Assembly: GCA_029058705.1 (NCBI GenBank)
Contig: JAIDXA010000047.1
Span: 1-6,749, forward strand
DNA length: 6,749 nucleotides
DNA from: Paramuribaculum sp.
Lineage (GTDB): Bacteria > Bacteroidota > Bacteroidia > Bacteroidales > Muribaculaceae
Direction of reading: 5' to 3'
A program made the translations under genes and the position numbers. Below the pieces are notes generated by a model, which saw only the letters and a list, made by a program, of their open reading frames with translations, did not search any database and was not told the DNA's origin. Positions 1 through 6,749 of the stretch are shown in pieces. Position 1 is the stretch's first letter. The number at the start of each line of letters is the position of its first letter.

Positions 1-1041
1 TTCCCTGATAAGATTGTCGATGACAAAGAGCGAATGGGCTTCGCGCATGTCGTCGGTTTCCGGTTTGAATGCCAGTCCCCATATGGCGATGCGTTTTCCG
101 GACAGGACGCCGAGGTTGGTTTTGAGTTTGTTGAAAACAACCTGTTTCTGGAGGGCATTGACTTCTTCTACTGCCTCGATTATGTGCATTCGGTATCCGT
201 TTGAGCGACCTGTCTGGGCAAGCGCTTTGACGTCTTTGGGGAAGCAGCTGCCTCCGTAGCCGCATCCGGGATACAGGAACTTGTTGCCTATGCGGGCATC
301 AGATCCGATTCCTTTCCGGACCATATTGACGTCTGCACCAACAAGCTCGCATAGATTCGCAATGTCGTTCATGAACGAGATTCTGGTCGCGAGCATTGAA
401 TTAGCGGCATATTTTGTCATTTCTGCCGATGCTATGTCCATGAATATGACTCTGAAGTTGTTTAAGAGGAATGGCCGGTAGAGCCGTTCCATCACTTTTT
501 GTGCGCGGGTGGAGTCGGTTCCGATGACGACGCGGTCAGGCGACATGAAGTCTTTTATGGCTGCACCTTCTTTGAGGAATTCGGGGTTTGACGCAATGTC
601 GAAGTCGATGTCAAGATTCCTTTTTTCAAGTTCTTCTTCGATTACGCGCCTGACAATCCGTGATGTGCCGACCGGAACAGTGCTTTTGGTTACGAATATC
701 GTGTAGCGGCCAACCAGTTTTCCGAATGTTCGGGCTACGGCTTCGACGTATGACAGGTCGGCGCTTCCGTCCTCATCGGGAGGGGTTCCGACAGCACAGA
801 AGACGACATCGACATTGTCTATGCATTCGGCAAGATCTGTGACAAAGCTAAGCCGTTTTTCCTTTACGTTGCGATTGACAAGGGTGTCGAGACCTGGTTC
901 ATAGATTGGTATAAGACCATTGCGCAAGCGCTCGATTTTTTGTTTGTCGATATCAACACATGTGACATTGATTCCGACTTCAGCGAAGCATGCTCCGCTG
1001 ACGAGGCCTACATATCCGGTTCCAACAATCGCTATATTCAT
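1..1041 (-). CDS. ugd: UDP-glucose 6-dehydrogenase (3' end beyond window)
   Basis: This enzyme oxidises UDP-glucose to UDP-glucuronate in the cytoplasm with two NAD+, supplying acidic sugar for capsule, exopolysaccharide or LPS. I translated the minus strand from the ATG at 1041-1039; the frame stays open for 347 codons to base 1, so roughly the last 90 of the usual 430-440 residues are missing. An N-terminal Rossmann motif GTGYVG (residues 7-12) is followed by acidic D30/D32, then TKSTVPVGT (118-126) and NPEFLKEGA (152-160, with E154 and E158). MTKYAANSM carries K210 and N214, and GGSCFPKD carries the catalytic C266 and D270. The UDP-binding C-terminal domain begins with GLAFKPETDDMREA. All expected catalytic residues seen by alignment to the family are present. 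One oddity is His336 after DDMREA, where Pro is usual. The start is fixed by the Rossmann strand directly after Met1 and an A-rich leader. It is transcribed divergently from the receptor gene. Confidence 0.96.
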   Translation of the reverse strand, partial: MNIAIVGTGYVGLVSGACFAEVGINVTCVDIDKQKIERLRNGLIPIYEPGLDTLVNRNVKEKRLSFVTDLAECIDNVDVVFCAVGTPPDEDGSADLSYVEAVARTFGKLVGRYTIFVTKSTVPVGTSRIVRRVIEEELEKRNLDIDFDIASNPEFLKEGAAIKDFMSPDRVVIGTDSTRAQKVMERLYRPFLLNNFRVIFMDIASAEMTKYAANSMLATRISFMNDIANLCELVGADVNMVRKGIGSDARIGNKFLYPGCGYGGSCFPKDVKALAQTGRSNGYRMHIIEAVEEVNALQKQVVFNKLKTNLGVLSGKRIAIWGLAFKPETDDMREAHSLFVIDNLIRE

Positions 1042-1237
1042 TTTTTTTGTCTATTTCGGTAAATTCAGGTATCGAATGTCGGGACGTGCGGTTCCCGGCA
1101 CAACGATATGCAAAATTAGCGAAAATCTATGGAAAAAACGAACGTATCATGGAATCTATCACATTCTAAAATCCATTGCTGATATAATTATTGGCTCGGA
1201 TGTCCGTTATAAGGATATACGAATCCATTAAATTACG
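1042..1237. other. Divergent intergenic region
   Basis: This 196-bp spacer separates the divergent dehydrogenase and receptor genes, so it should carry promoters for both. The dehydrogenase side has a good -7 box (described separately). On the receptor side I find no clean TAnnTTTG. The nearest candidate is the AT-rich stretch TATAATTATTGG at 1183-1194, which is off-consensus and has no clear -33 box. The receptor start is preceded by an A/T-rich leader without Shine-Dalgarno pairing, as is normal in Bacteroidota. I see no small gene, RNA gene or strong terminator here. Confidence 0.6.
1111..1142 (-). promoter_or_regulatory. Putative promoter of the UDP-glucose dehydrogenase gene
   Basis: On the minus strand, 1118-1111 reads TAATTTTG, a full match to the Bacteroidota -7 consensus TAnnTTTG. 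About 20 bases upstream (1142-1139) is TTCG, a 3-of-4 match to the -33 TTTG box. Transcription would start near 1107, giving a leader of about 65 nt ending in an A-rich run just before the start codon. The assignment is inferred from consensus and position only. Confidence 0.5.
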
Positions 1238-3658
1238 ATGAACATCCGTTTTCCAAGATATCTGTCAGTTGCATTCCTTTTTATTTTCACATCGATTGCC
1301 GCATATTGCGCGGATGTTACGATACATGGTAAAGTGACGGATCAGAATTCGAAGCCGGTTGAGTTTGCCACCGTCAGAATCAAGGGGACGGCTCTTGGCG
1401 TCACAACCGGACTCGAAGGAGACTATCGGATACAGACGCCAGCCCGCGACACGCTTGTCATTGTGTTTTCGTGTATCGGGTATAACGAGGAGTCCCGGAC
1501 ACTGATCGGCCCGAAGGGTGACCTGACCATCAATATGCGTCTGCGCGAAAACACAAAGCTTCTTGACGGAGTTGAGGTGACGGAGATCAGAAAGCAGACT
1601 GGGTCGATCCAGCGCCTTGATGCCGGCGATTATAAACTTGCAGCCGACGCAACCGGAGGAAGCATCGAGTCTATGATATCGACAATGGCCGGCGTCAGCT
1701 CGAGCAATGAGCTGTCATCGCAATATTCGGTCAGGGGCGGAACATATGACGAGAATTCGGTCTACATCAATGGCATTGAGGTTTATCGTCCGCAGCTGAT
1801 AAGCTCGGGACAGCAGGAGGGGCTGTCGATCATAAATCCGGATATGGTCGGGGCAATAGGATTCTCTACAGGCGGTTTTCCGGCGGAGTATGGCGACAAG
1901 ATGTCATCGACGCTTGACATCACTTATCGTCAGCCGGAGTCGTTTGAAGGGTCTGTCGGTCTGAGTCTTATGGGCGCGAATCTTGCTATCGGACAAAGTT
2001 CCAGGCATTTTTCACAGCTTCACGGTGTGCGCTACAAGCGAAACAACTCCTTGTTGAGTTCTCTCGAAACTCGTGGGGAATATGATCCGCGTTACTTTGA
2101 CTATCAGACATTTCTCAACCTGAAGCTGTCGCCCCGCTGGAAGATGTCGGTGCTCGGGAACATTTCGGTCAACGACTATAAGTTCACACCTGTCAACCGA
2201 ACTACGAATTTCGGAACGGCAGAGGATGCGAAGCAGTTTCAGGTCTATTTCGACGGCCAGGAAAAAGATAAGTTCGAGACTTATTTCGGTGCGTACACTC
2301 TTGAGTTCACGCCATCACGCGCCACATCGCTTCAATTGCTCGCATCGGCGTTTCTTACCAATGAACTTGTGACTTACGACATTTCGGGCGAATATTGGCT
2401 CGATCAGGCAGGGACAGGTGGCAGTGAGGGGATAGGCGGCGAACTCGGGGTCGGCCGATATCATGAACATGCCCGAAACCGGTTGAAATCTTCGGTCGTG
2501 GATCTTTCGTTCAAGGGGGCGAGTGCGGTGGGGAAACATAATCTCACATATGGTTTAGGATTCCGCAGGCAGAGTGTCATGGAACGTTCGCGTGAATGGG
2601 AGCTGAGGGATTCGGCGGGTTTTTCTCTTCCGACAGTGCCGGATCAGCTTAAAGTCATCTACAATCTGTCGGCACATGAGAATATGTCGTCGTCAAGATT
2701 CAGCGCTTTTGTTCAGGATAACTGGCGGATTGCGACATCCGGTGGCTTCCTTAATCTCAATGCCGGTCTGCGACTCAGTTATTGGGATTATAACAGGGAG
2801 GTGCTTCTCAGTCCGCGGGTGAATGTCGGTTTTATACCCGAAAAAGCTCCGTCGTGGGCGTTCAGGTTTGCAACCGGGCTTTATTATCAGGCGCCATATT
2901 ACAAGGAGCTCCGAATGGTTACGGAGGATGCGAACGGAAATGCCGTTGTTGCGTTGAATCCGGATATAAAGTCGCCCCGCAGCTGGCATTTTATAGCAGG
3001 TGCGGACTATACATTCCGGGCATTCAACCGTCCGTTCAAGCTCTCGGGAGAGTTGTATTATAAAGCTATGAGCAATCTGATTCCCTATGAACTTGACAAT
3101 CTGAAGATCGTTTACAGCGGCATCAACGAGTCGTCGGGCTATGCAGCCGGTATAGATTTCAAGCTGTTCGGTCAGTTTGTGGCGGGCAGCGATTCGTGGC
3201 TGAGTTTCTCGTTGATGAAAACACAGGAGACACTGCGGGGCGTGAAGGTGCCGCGGCCCAATGACCGCCGGTATAATCTTGCGCTTTATTTTACGGATTA
3301 TTTTCCGAAGTTTCCGAAGCTGAAATTCAGTCTGAGGGGAATATTCTCCGACGGATTGCCTGCGATCGCTTCACATTCGTCGCGCGACAAGGGGTATTTC
3401 CGCACGCCGGCCTACAAACGCGTAGACATCGGCCTGATGTATGGGCTTCTGACGCCGGTCAGAGAAGGAGAGCCTCAACGAGAGGGCATTTCCCGCTATT
3501 TCAAGAGCATATGGCTTGGTGTGGATGTTTTCAATCTTCTTGATGTCTCGAATGTCAGCAGCTACTATTGGGTTACTGACGTGAACAATATCCAGTATGC
3601 GGTCCCCAATTATCTTACACGCCGGCAGCTTAACGTGAGACTGACAATTGATTTCTGA
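1238..3658 (+). CDS. TonB-dependent outer-membrane receptor
   Basis: An 806-residue gated outer-membrane barrel expected to import a scarce substrate using TonB-ExbBD energy. The order is as follows: a signal peptide at about 1-25 (hydrophobic VAFLFIFTSIAAYC, probable SPI cleavage near CA|DV); a carboxypeptidase-regulatory-like domain at about 26-105, beginning VTIHGKVTDQNSKPVEFATV; a TonB-box-like stretch GVEVTE at 111-116; a plug domain at about 120-230 with YSVRGG (163-168) and VYINGIEVYRP (175-185); then the beta-barrel to a terminal phenylalanine (VRLTIDF). The domain order is typical of Bacteroidota receptors. It is shorter than SusC proteins (about 1000 residues) and has no SusD gene beside it, so a glycan-utilisation role is not supported. 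The substrate cannot be read from the sequence. It is followed after 42 bp by the porin gene on the same strand. The start is supported by the signal peptide directly after Met1. Confidence 0.93.
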   Translation: MNIRFPRYLSVAFLFIFTSIAAYCADVTIHGKVTDQNSKPVEFATVRIKGTALGVTTGLEGDYRIQTPARDTLVIVFSCIGYNEESRTLIGPKGDLTINMRLRENTKLLDGVEVTEIRKQTGSIQRLDAGDYKLAADATGGSIESMISTMAGVSSSNELSSQYSVRGGTYDENSVYINGIEVYRPQLISSGQQEGLSIINPDMVGAIGFSTGGFPAEYGDKMSSTLDITYRQPESFEGSVGLSLMGANLAIGQSSRHFSQLHGVRYKRNNSLLSSLETRGEYDPRYFDYQTFLNLKLSPRWKMSVLGNISVNDYKFTPVNRTTNFGTAEDAKQFQVYFDGQEKDKFETYFGAYTLEFTPSRATSLQLLASAFLTNELVTYDISGEYWLDQAGTGGSEGIGGELGVGRYHEHARNRLKSSVVDLSFKGASAVGKHNLTYGLGFRRQSVMERSREWELRDSAGFSLPTVPDQLKVIYNLSAHENMSSSRFSAFVQDNWRIATSGGFLNLNAGLRLSYWDYNREVLLSPRVNVGFIPEKAPSWAFRFATGLYYQAPYYKELRMVTEDANGNAVVALNPDIKSPRSWHFIAGADYTFRAFNRPFKLSGELYYKAMSNLIPYELDNLKIVYSGINESSGYAAGIDFKLFGQFVAGSDSWLSFSLMKTQETLRGVKVPRPNDRRYNLALYFTDYFPKFPKLKFSLRGIFSDGLPAIASHSSRDKGYFRTPAYKRVDIGLMYGLLTPVREGEPQREGISRYFKSIWLGVDVFNLLDVSNVSSYYWVTDVNNIQYAVPNYLTRRQLNVRLTIDF

Positions 3659-3662
3659 TTCG

Positions 3663-3693
3663 TTTGCACTCTCGTGTGTTTTTTGTAATTTTG
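3663..3693 (+). promoter_or_regulatory. Strong Bacteroidota-type promoter before the porin gene
   Basis: TTTG at 3663-3666 is followed by exactly 19 bases and then TAATTTTG at 3686-3693. Both boxes match the Bacteroidota primary-sigma consensus (-33 TTTG, -7 TAnnTTTG). The element lies almost wholly inside the 42-bp gap after the receptor stop codon and ends only 7 bases before the porin ATG at 3701. Transcription from it would therefore begin at or within a few bases of the start codon, giving a leaderless or near-leaderless message. It suggests that the porin and solute-binding genes can be expressed independently of the receptor. Confidence 0.7.
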
Positions 3694-3700
3694 CAGTTCG

Positions 3701-5692
3701 ATGAAACGAACCAACACACTTGCCATCATATTAGCGTTTGTGACAACGTTGTTGCCGCTCTGCGCCATAGCCAAGGGGCCTGCAGTAGCTCCCTCATATG
3801 CGTGGGAAATAATTCCCCCTCTTGGCCTGCATGAACTGACGACTATCGATACGCTTTATCAGGGCTACGGACAACGATCCGTGCCGGTCGACGAGTATCT
3901 TGCATATGCAACAACGGGGAATCTCGGTGGAGCCGGACAGAATATGGATTATCTCGCGCAACAGCCGGCGAGTCCGTTTTTTTTCCGTGATGCGGTTTCG
4001 AACTGGCGACCTGCCGAGGGAAATCATACGTTTTACAACACACGTATTCCGATGACTCTTATGAGCTATAACACGGCGGGGGGCAGAGAGAACAAGCAGG
4101 ACCGTCTGCAGGCGGTGTTTTCCGGCAATGTCAACAGTCGCCTTCAGGTCGGCGCCAATCTTGACTATCTTTATTCGAAAGGGTCATATAACAATCAGGC
4201 CATCAAGAATCTTACCTGGGGGTTTTCGGGTTCCTATGTCGGAGACCGGTATGAGCTGCAGACATTTTTCAACCATAACAACGGACTCAGCCAGCAAAAC
4301 GGCGGTATAACCGACGAACTCTACATTACGAATCCGGCCGTTCTGCAGGGAGGGCAGGCGACTATTAATGCCAAGACGATTCCGACACGTCTTTCGGCGG
4401 CGCGTACGCGTCTGAAGGGACAGGAGTTTTACATGAACCACCGTTATAAAGTCGGGTTCTGGCGCATTACACCTCCTAACGACACGATTCCCGGAGATAC
4501 GGTGGAGCATAGGACCTATGTCCCGGTGACGAGTTTCATCTGGACTATGGATTATCGGGACGGCAAGCATATTTTTTATAACGGATCGCCCTCGGAGGCT
4601 TCGGATTTCTGGGAAAACCAGTATCTGACAACCGGAGCGAGCGAAAGTCCTACGAGCTTCTGGTCGCTGAGCAATACGGTCGGCATTTCGCTGCTCGAAG
4701 GGTTCAATAAATATGCCAAAGCAGGGCTTTCGGCCTACCTGACTCATGAGATCCGTCGATACAGGCAGTGTCCGGACACGATTCCGATAGCCGGGGCAGA
4801 CCGTCCGGCGCTGCTGACACCCTATCCATATGACACGCGAGTTGAATCGCGTGGTTCGCAAAATCTTCTCTGGGTCGGCGCGCAGCTGACCAAACAGCAG
4901 GGATCGCTGCTCCGTTACGAGGCAACGGCAAAGATAGGGCTTGTCGGAGCGGCAGCCGGAGAGGTCTATGCCGACGGACGGGTGCAGACGCGGTTCAAGC
5001 TGTTGGGCGACAGCGTTTCGATTACAGCATTCGGTCGATTCGCGAATGAGTCGGCACCATATCTTATGAATAATTATGTTTCCAATTATTTTATATGGAA
5101 AAATGATTTTTCAAAGACGAGGAGGTTGCGTTTCGGCGGAGAGCTGACGATTCCACATAGCGGGACCAAGATCAGTGTCGGTGTAGAGAATGTCCAGAAT
5201 CTCATCTATTTCAATGAACAGTCGCTTCCGACACAACATGGAGGCAGCATCCAGGTGTTTTCAGCTACCCTGAATCAGAATTTTCACTATCGGGCGCTTC
5301 ATTGGGACAACCGTCTGCTTTATCAGACCTCGTCGGAAAAATCGGTTCTCGCATTGCCGACGCTGTCGGTCTATTCGAACCTATATCTGCAATTTGTCAT
5401 AGCGCGTGTGCTTCATGTGCAATTCGGGATAGACTGTGACTACTACACCAAGTATTACGCGCCGACTTTCCAACCGGCCACAATGGGTTTTGTCAACCAG
5501 CGGGAGTCGAAGGCCGGAGGCTATCCGTTCATGAATCTTTATGCCAACATGAAACTTAAAAAGGCGCGTTTTTATGTGATGATGAGTCATATCAACCAAG
5601 GAATGACCGGCAAGAATTATTTTTCGATGCCGCTCTATCCGATGAATCCGCGATTGTTTCAGATGGGTGTTTCAGTAGATTTCGCCAACTGA
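3701..5692 (+). CDS. Putative porin, outer-membrane beta-barrel (Porin_10-like)
   Basis: A 663-residue protein resembling the Bacteroidota 'putative porin' family, thought to form an outer-membrane beta-barrel; the transported solute is unknown for the family. A signal peptide spans residues 1-24 (KRT, hydrophobic core, then AIA|K). Family-like segments follow in the expected order: GNLGGAGQ (73-80), the FFFRDA region (93-98), FYNTRIPMTLMSYN (111-124), LQVGANLDYLYSKGSYNNQ (148-166), GSYVGDRYELQTFFNHNNG (177-195), NGGITDELYITNP (200-212) and the MNHRYKVGFWRI strand (245-256). Alternating aromatic/polar strands continue to the C-terminal MGVSVDFAN. I recognise the family from this pattern; no alignment was run. 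The ATG at 3701 is chosen because it places the signal peptide correctly, although there is almost no room for a leader behind the promoter at 3663-3693. The stop overlaps the next start by one base. Confidence 0.88.
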   Translation: MKRTNTLAIILAFVTTLLPLCAIAKGPAVAPSYAWEIIPPLGLHELTTIDTLYQGYGQRSVPVDEYLAYATTGNLGGAGQNMDYLAQQPASPFFFRDAVSNWRPAEGNHTFYNTRIPMTLMSYNTAGGRENKQDRLQAVFSGNVNSRLQVGANLDYLYSKGSYNNQAIKNLTWGFSGSYVGDRYELQTFFNHNNGLSQQNGGITDELYITNPAVLQGGQATINAKTIPTRLSAARTRLKGQEFYMNHRYKVGFWRITPPNDTIPGDTVEHRTYVPVTSFIWTMDYRDGKHIFYNGSPSEASDFWENQYLTTGASESPTSFWSLSNTVGISLLEGFNKYAKAGLSAYLTHEIRRYRQCPDTIPIAGADRPALLTPYPYDTRVESRGSQNLLWVGAQLTKQQGSLLRYEATAKIGLVGAAAGEVYADGRVQTRFKLLGDSVSITAFGRFANESAPYLMNNYVSNYFIWKNDFSKTRRLRFGGELTIPHSGTKISVGVENVQNLIYFNEQSLPTQHGGSIQVFSATLNQNFHYRALHWDNRLLYQTSSEKSVLALPTLSVYSNLYLQFVIARVLHVQFGIDCDYYTKYYAPTFQPATMGFVNQRESKAGGYPFMNLYANMKLKKARFYVMMSHINQGMTGKNYFSMPLYPMNPRLFQMGVSVDFAN

Positions 5693-6552
5693 TGGGAAAT
5701 GATCGAAGAACACTCAAGCCACGTTCGGGACAGATGGTTGCCTATCCTGTTCTGCTTGCCGTTGTGCTTGGGCTGATGTTTTCCCTAAGGTATTGCAGCA
5801 CGCCTCCGGCCGGGACTGAAAAAGTGGAGCGCCCATCGAACGGGGATACGATAGATGTAGCCATAACGTATTCTCCGATGACTCTTTACCGATATGACGA
5901 TACGCTCGGCGGCTTCTCCTATGACATGTTGCGCAGGGCAGGCGGCGAGGCCGGACTTGATCTGAAGTTTCATCCGGTTACTTCGACGAGCAAAGCTCTC
6001 GATGGATTGCGCAGGGGACTTTATGATGTTGTAGTTTCAGGAATGGCGCGGATCACGGATCTTGACACGGCGTTTGTCTTTACGTCGGATGTTTATCTGG
6101 ACAAGCAGATGCTCGTCCAGAGGAAAACCGTTGACGGAGAAGTCAGATTCAAAAATCAACTTGATCTTGCCGGTGCCGATGTTCTGGTAGAAGGGAGTTC
6201 TCCCGCGTTCTGGCGTCTGCGTCATCTGTCGGATGAGATAGGTGACAGCATAAACATACAGAGCGATTTCGATTACACTTCGGAACAACTGTTCATAAAG
6301 GTTGCAGTGGGAGAAGCGGAGTGTGCCGTGGTCAATGAAAGCGTTGCGAGGGCAATGGCTTCGGATTATCCGGAGGTCGATATATCAACGGATATATCAT
6401 TCACTCAGTTTCAATCGTGGATATGCCGGCGCGGGGATACGATTATGCTCAAAAGGCTGAATCGGCTAATTGATAGCTTCAAGGTGTCGGATGGATATAA
6501 AGATCTCGCGACACGCTATGGAATCAGTGCTTTGATTCCGGCTGCCGATTGA
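5692..6552 (+). CDS. Membrane-anchored solute-binding-like protein (SBP family 3 fold)
   Basis: A 286-residue protein with an N-terminal hydrophobic segment (about 16-32) and a periplasmic domain resembling bacterial extracellular solute-binding protein family 3, the fold also used by the N-terminal half of lytic transglycosylase MltF. Supporting features are GGFSYDMLRRAGGEAGLDLKF (73-93), LDGLRRGLYDVVVSGMARIT (103-122), FTSDVYLDKQMLVQRK (130-145), ADVLVEGSSPAFW (162-174) and AVGEAECAVVNESVA (205-219). No transglycosylase domain follows, and no permease or ATPase gene lies beside it in the window. Cys35 follows the hydrophobic segment, but its context LRYC is a poor lipobox, so a signal anchor is as likely as a lipoprotein. 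Where amino-acid binders have an Arg just after the ITD-like turn, this protein reads ITDLDTAF, so an amino-acid ligand is doubtful. Its ATG overlaps the porin stop in TGATG, suggesting translational coupling and a shared envelope role. Confidence 0.8.
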   Translation: MGNDRRTLKPRSGQMVAYPVLLAVVLGLMFSLRYCSTPPAGTEKVERPSNGDTIDVAITYSPMTLYRYDDTLGGFSYDMLRRAGGEAGLDLKFHPVTSTSKALDGLRRGLYDVVVSGMARITDLDTAFVFTSDVYLDKQMLVQRKTVDGEVRFKNQLDLAGADVLVEGSSPAFWRLRHLSDEIGDSINIQSDFDYTSEQLFIKVAVGEAECAVVNESVARAMASDYPEVDISTDISFTQFQSWICRRGDTIMLKRLNRLIDSFKVSDGYKDLATRYGISALIPAAD

Positions 6553-6566
6553 TTTTTTCAGAATGT

Positions 6567-6580
6567 CAAAGAATTCTTTG
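6567..6580. repeat. 14-bp perfect palindrome
   Basis: CAAAGAATTCTTTG is identical to its reverse complement. It lies 15 bases after the stop of the solute-binding-like gene. As RNA it could form only a weak AU-rich stem of 5 bp with a 4-base loop, and no T-tract follows, so it is not a convincing terminator. It could be a dimeric-regulator site, but nothing else supports that. Confidence 0.5.
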
Positions 6581-6647
6581 CCGTATTTAGGGCGGTTCGT
6601 GATAACAGCACGTCTGCGGCGTTGCTTTCGGCACTCGGGCTCGGTCA

Positions 6648-6661
6648 CGGACGTGAGTCCG
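6648..6661. repeat. Short hairpin with GNRA-type loop
   Basis: CGGAC (6648-6652), GTGA, GTCCG (6657-6661) forms a 5-bp GC-rich stem; read on the plus strand the loop is GUGA, a stable GNRA tetraloop. A second small stem, GCC-TTC-GGC, follows at 6670-6678. The flanking arms TTCTGA (6702-6707) and TCAGAA (6735-6740) form another inverted pair. The cluster hints at a structured transcript but is not diagnostic of any RNA family I recognise. Confidence 0.35.
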
Positions 6662-6749
6662 CTCCCGTCGCCTTCGGCCTCAGCGCCTTGCATCCGAACC
6701 GTTCTGAGAGTATGTTTACTTTTACCTCAGGTCATCAGAAAGAGTCTTT

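Larger units (their letters stand above)
6553..6749. other. Structured 3' flank with no supported gene
   Basis: After the last stop, 197 bp run to the window edge. Bases 6610-6700 are visibly GC-richer than the surroundings and full of short inverted repeats. Plus-strand frames stay open to the edge: one from an ATG at 6563 gives an Arg/Ser/Pro-rich peptide, and another has its first ATG at 6712. A minus-strand frame from 6693 is also open, extends into the preceding gene and is Arg-rich. None has a recognisable domain or signal peptide, and simultaneous opening on both strands argues that composition explains them. The stretch could be a structured RNA, a dispersed intergenic repeat, or the edge of a gene starting near 6712. 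Confidence 0.4.

Noticed and set aside
1183..1194. Possible receptor promoter at TATAATTATTGG
   Set aside because: It does not fit TAnnTTTG without an extra base and has no -33 TTTG at the right distance; it is mentioned only as the nearest candidate.
920..1231. Plus-strand open frame of 103 codons spanning the dehydrogenase 5' end and the divergent spacer
   Set aside because: Two thirds or so of its reach is antisense to, or the promoter region of, the well-supported dehydrogenase gene; it has no domain or signal peptide and its start lies inside the Rossmann-coding region.
4184..4861. Minus-strand open frame of 225 codons inside the porin gene
   Set aside because: It is wholly antisense to a clear Porin_10-like gene, is Arg-rich with no recognisable domain, and has the look of a codon-usage shadow.
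1238..5692. SusC/SusD polysaccharide-utilisation locus
   Set aside because: The receptor is well short of SusC length, the next gene resembles a porin rather than a SusD lipoprotein, and no carbohydrate enzymes are present in the window.
6379..6399. Direct repeat GATATATCA separated by 3 bases
   Set aside because: It lies in frame within the solute-binding-like gene and encodes a simple DIST-DISF repeat; two short copies are probably chance.
6553..6580. Intrinsic terminator after the last gene
   Set aside because: The T-run precedes rather than follows the palindrome, and the stem is short and AT-rich, so the geometry does not fit on the plus strand.
6466..6693. Minus-strand open frame of 75 codons over the 3' end of the solute-binding-like gene and the tail
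   Set aside because: Its C-terminal part is antisense to coding sequence and its N-terminal part covers the inverted-repeat cluster, where other frames are also open; no domain is visible.

Overview
The window looks like a Bacteroidota chromosome, most likely order Bacteroidales. Three things point there: a TonB-dependent receptor with an N-terminal carboxypeptidase-regulatory-like domain, a protein closely resembling the Bacteroidota putative porin family (Porin_10 type), and promoter boxes of the form TTTG-N19-TAnnTTTG with no Shine-Dalgarno sequences. Base composition is moderate. A family-level placement (for example Muribaculaceae-like) would be a guess.

Layout. Positions 1-1041 on the minus strand hold the first 347 codons of a UDP-glucose 6-dehydrogenase gene; its 3' end runs off the left edge. 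A 196-bp divergent intergenic region (1042-1237) follows. Three plus-strand genes then lie close together: a TonB-dependent receptor (1238-3658), a Porin_10-like outer-membrane beta-barrel protein (3701-5692) and a membrane-anchored solute-binding-like protein (5692-6552). The gap between the first two is 42 bp and contains a very good Bacteroidota promoter. The last two overlap by one base (TGATG). The final 197 bp (6553-6749) carry no gene I can support, but are rich in inverted repeats and are open in several frames on both strands.

How the genes may work together. The dehydrogenase makes UDP-glucuronate for surface polysaccharide and is a separate, divergent unit. The other three encode an energised outer-membrane receptor, a probable passive outer-membrane barrel and a periplasm-facing binding domain. 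Together they could form a small envelope uptake or sensing module, without the SusD partner expected of a glycan-utilisation locus. The substrate is unknown. The solute-binding protein lacks the arginine that normally holds the alpha-carboxylate of amino acids and shows no transglycosylase or permease domain. The most unusual points are the nearly leaderless start predicted for the porin gene, this divergent binding protein, and the structured tail of the window.
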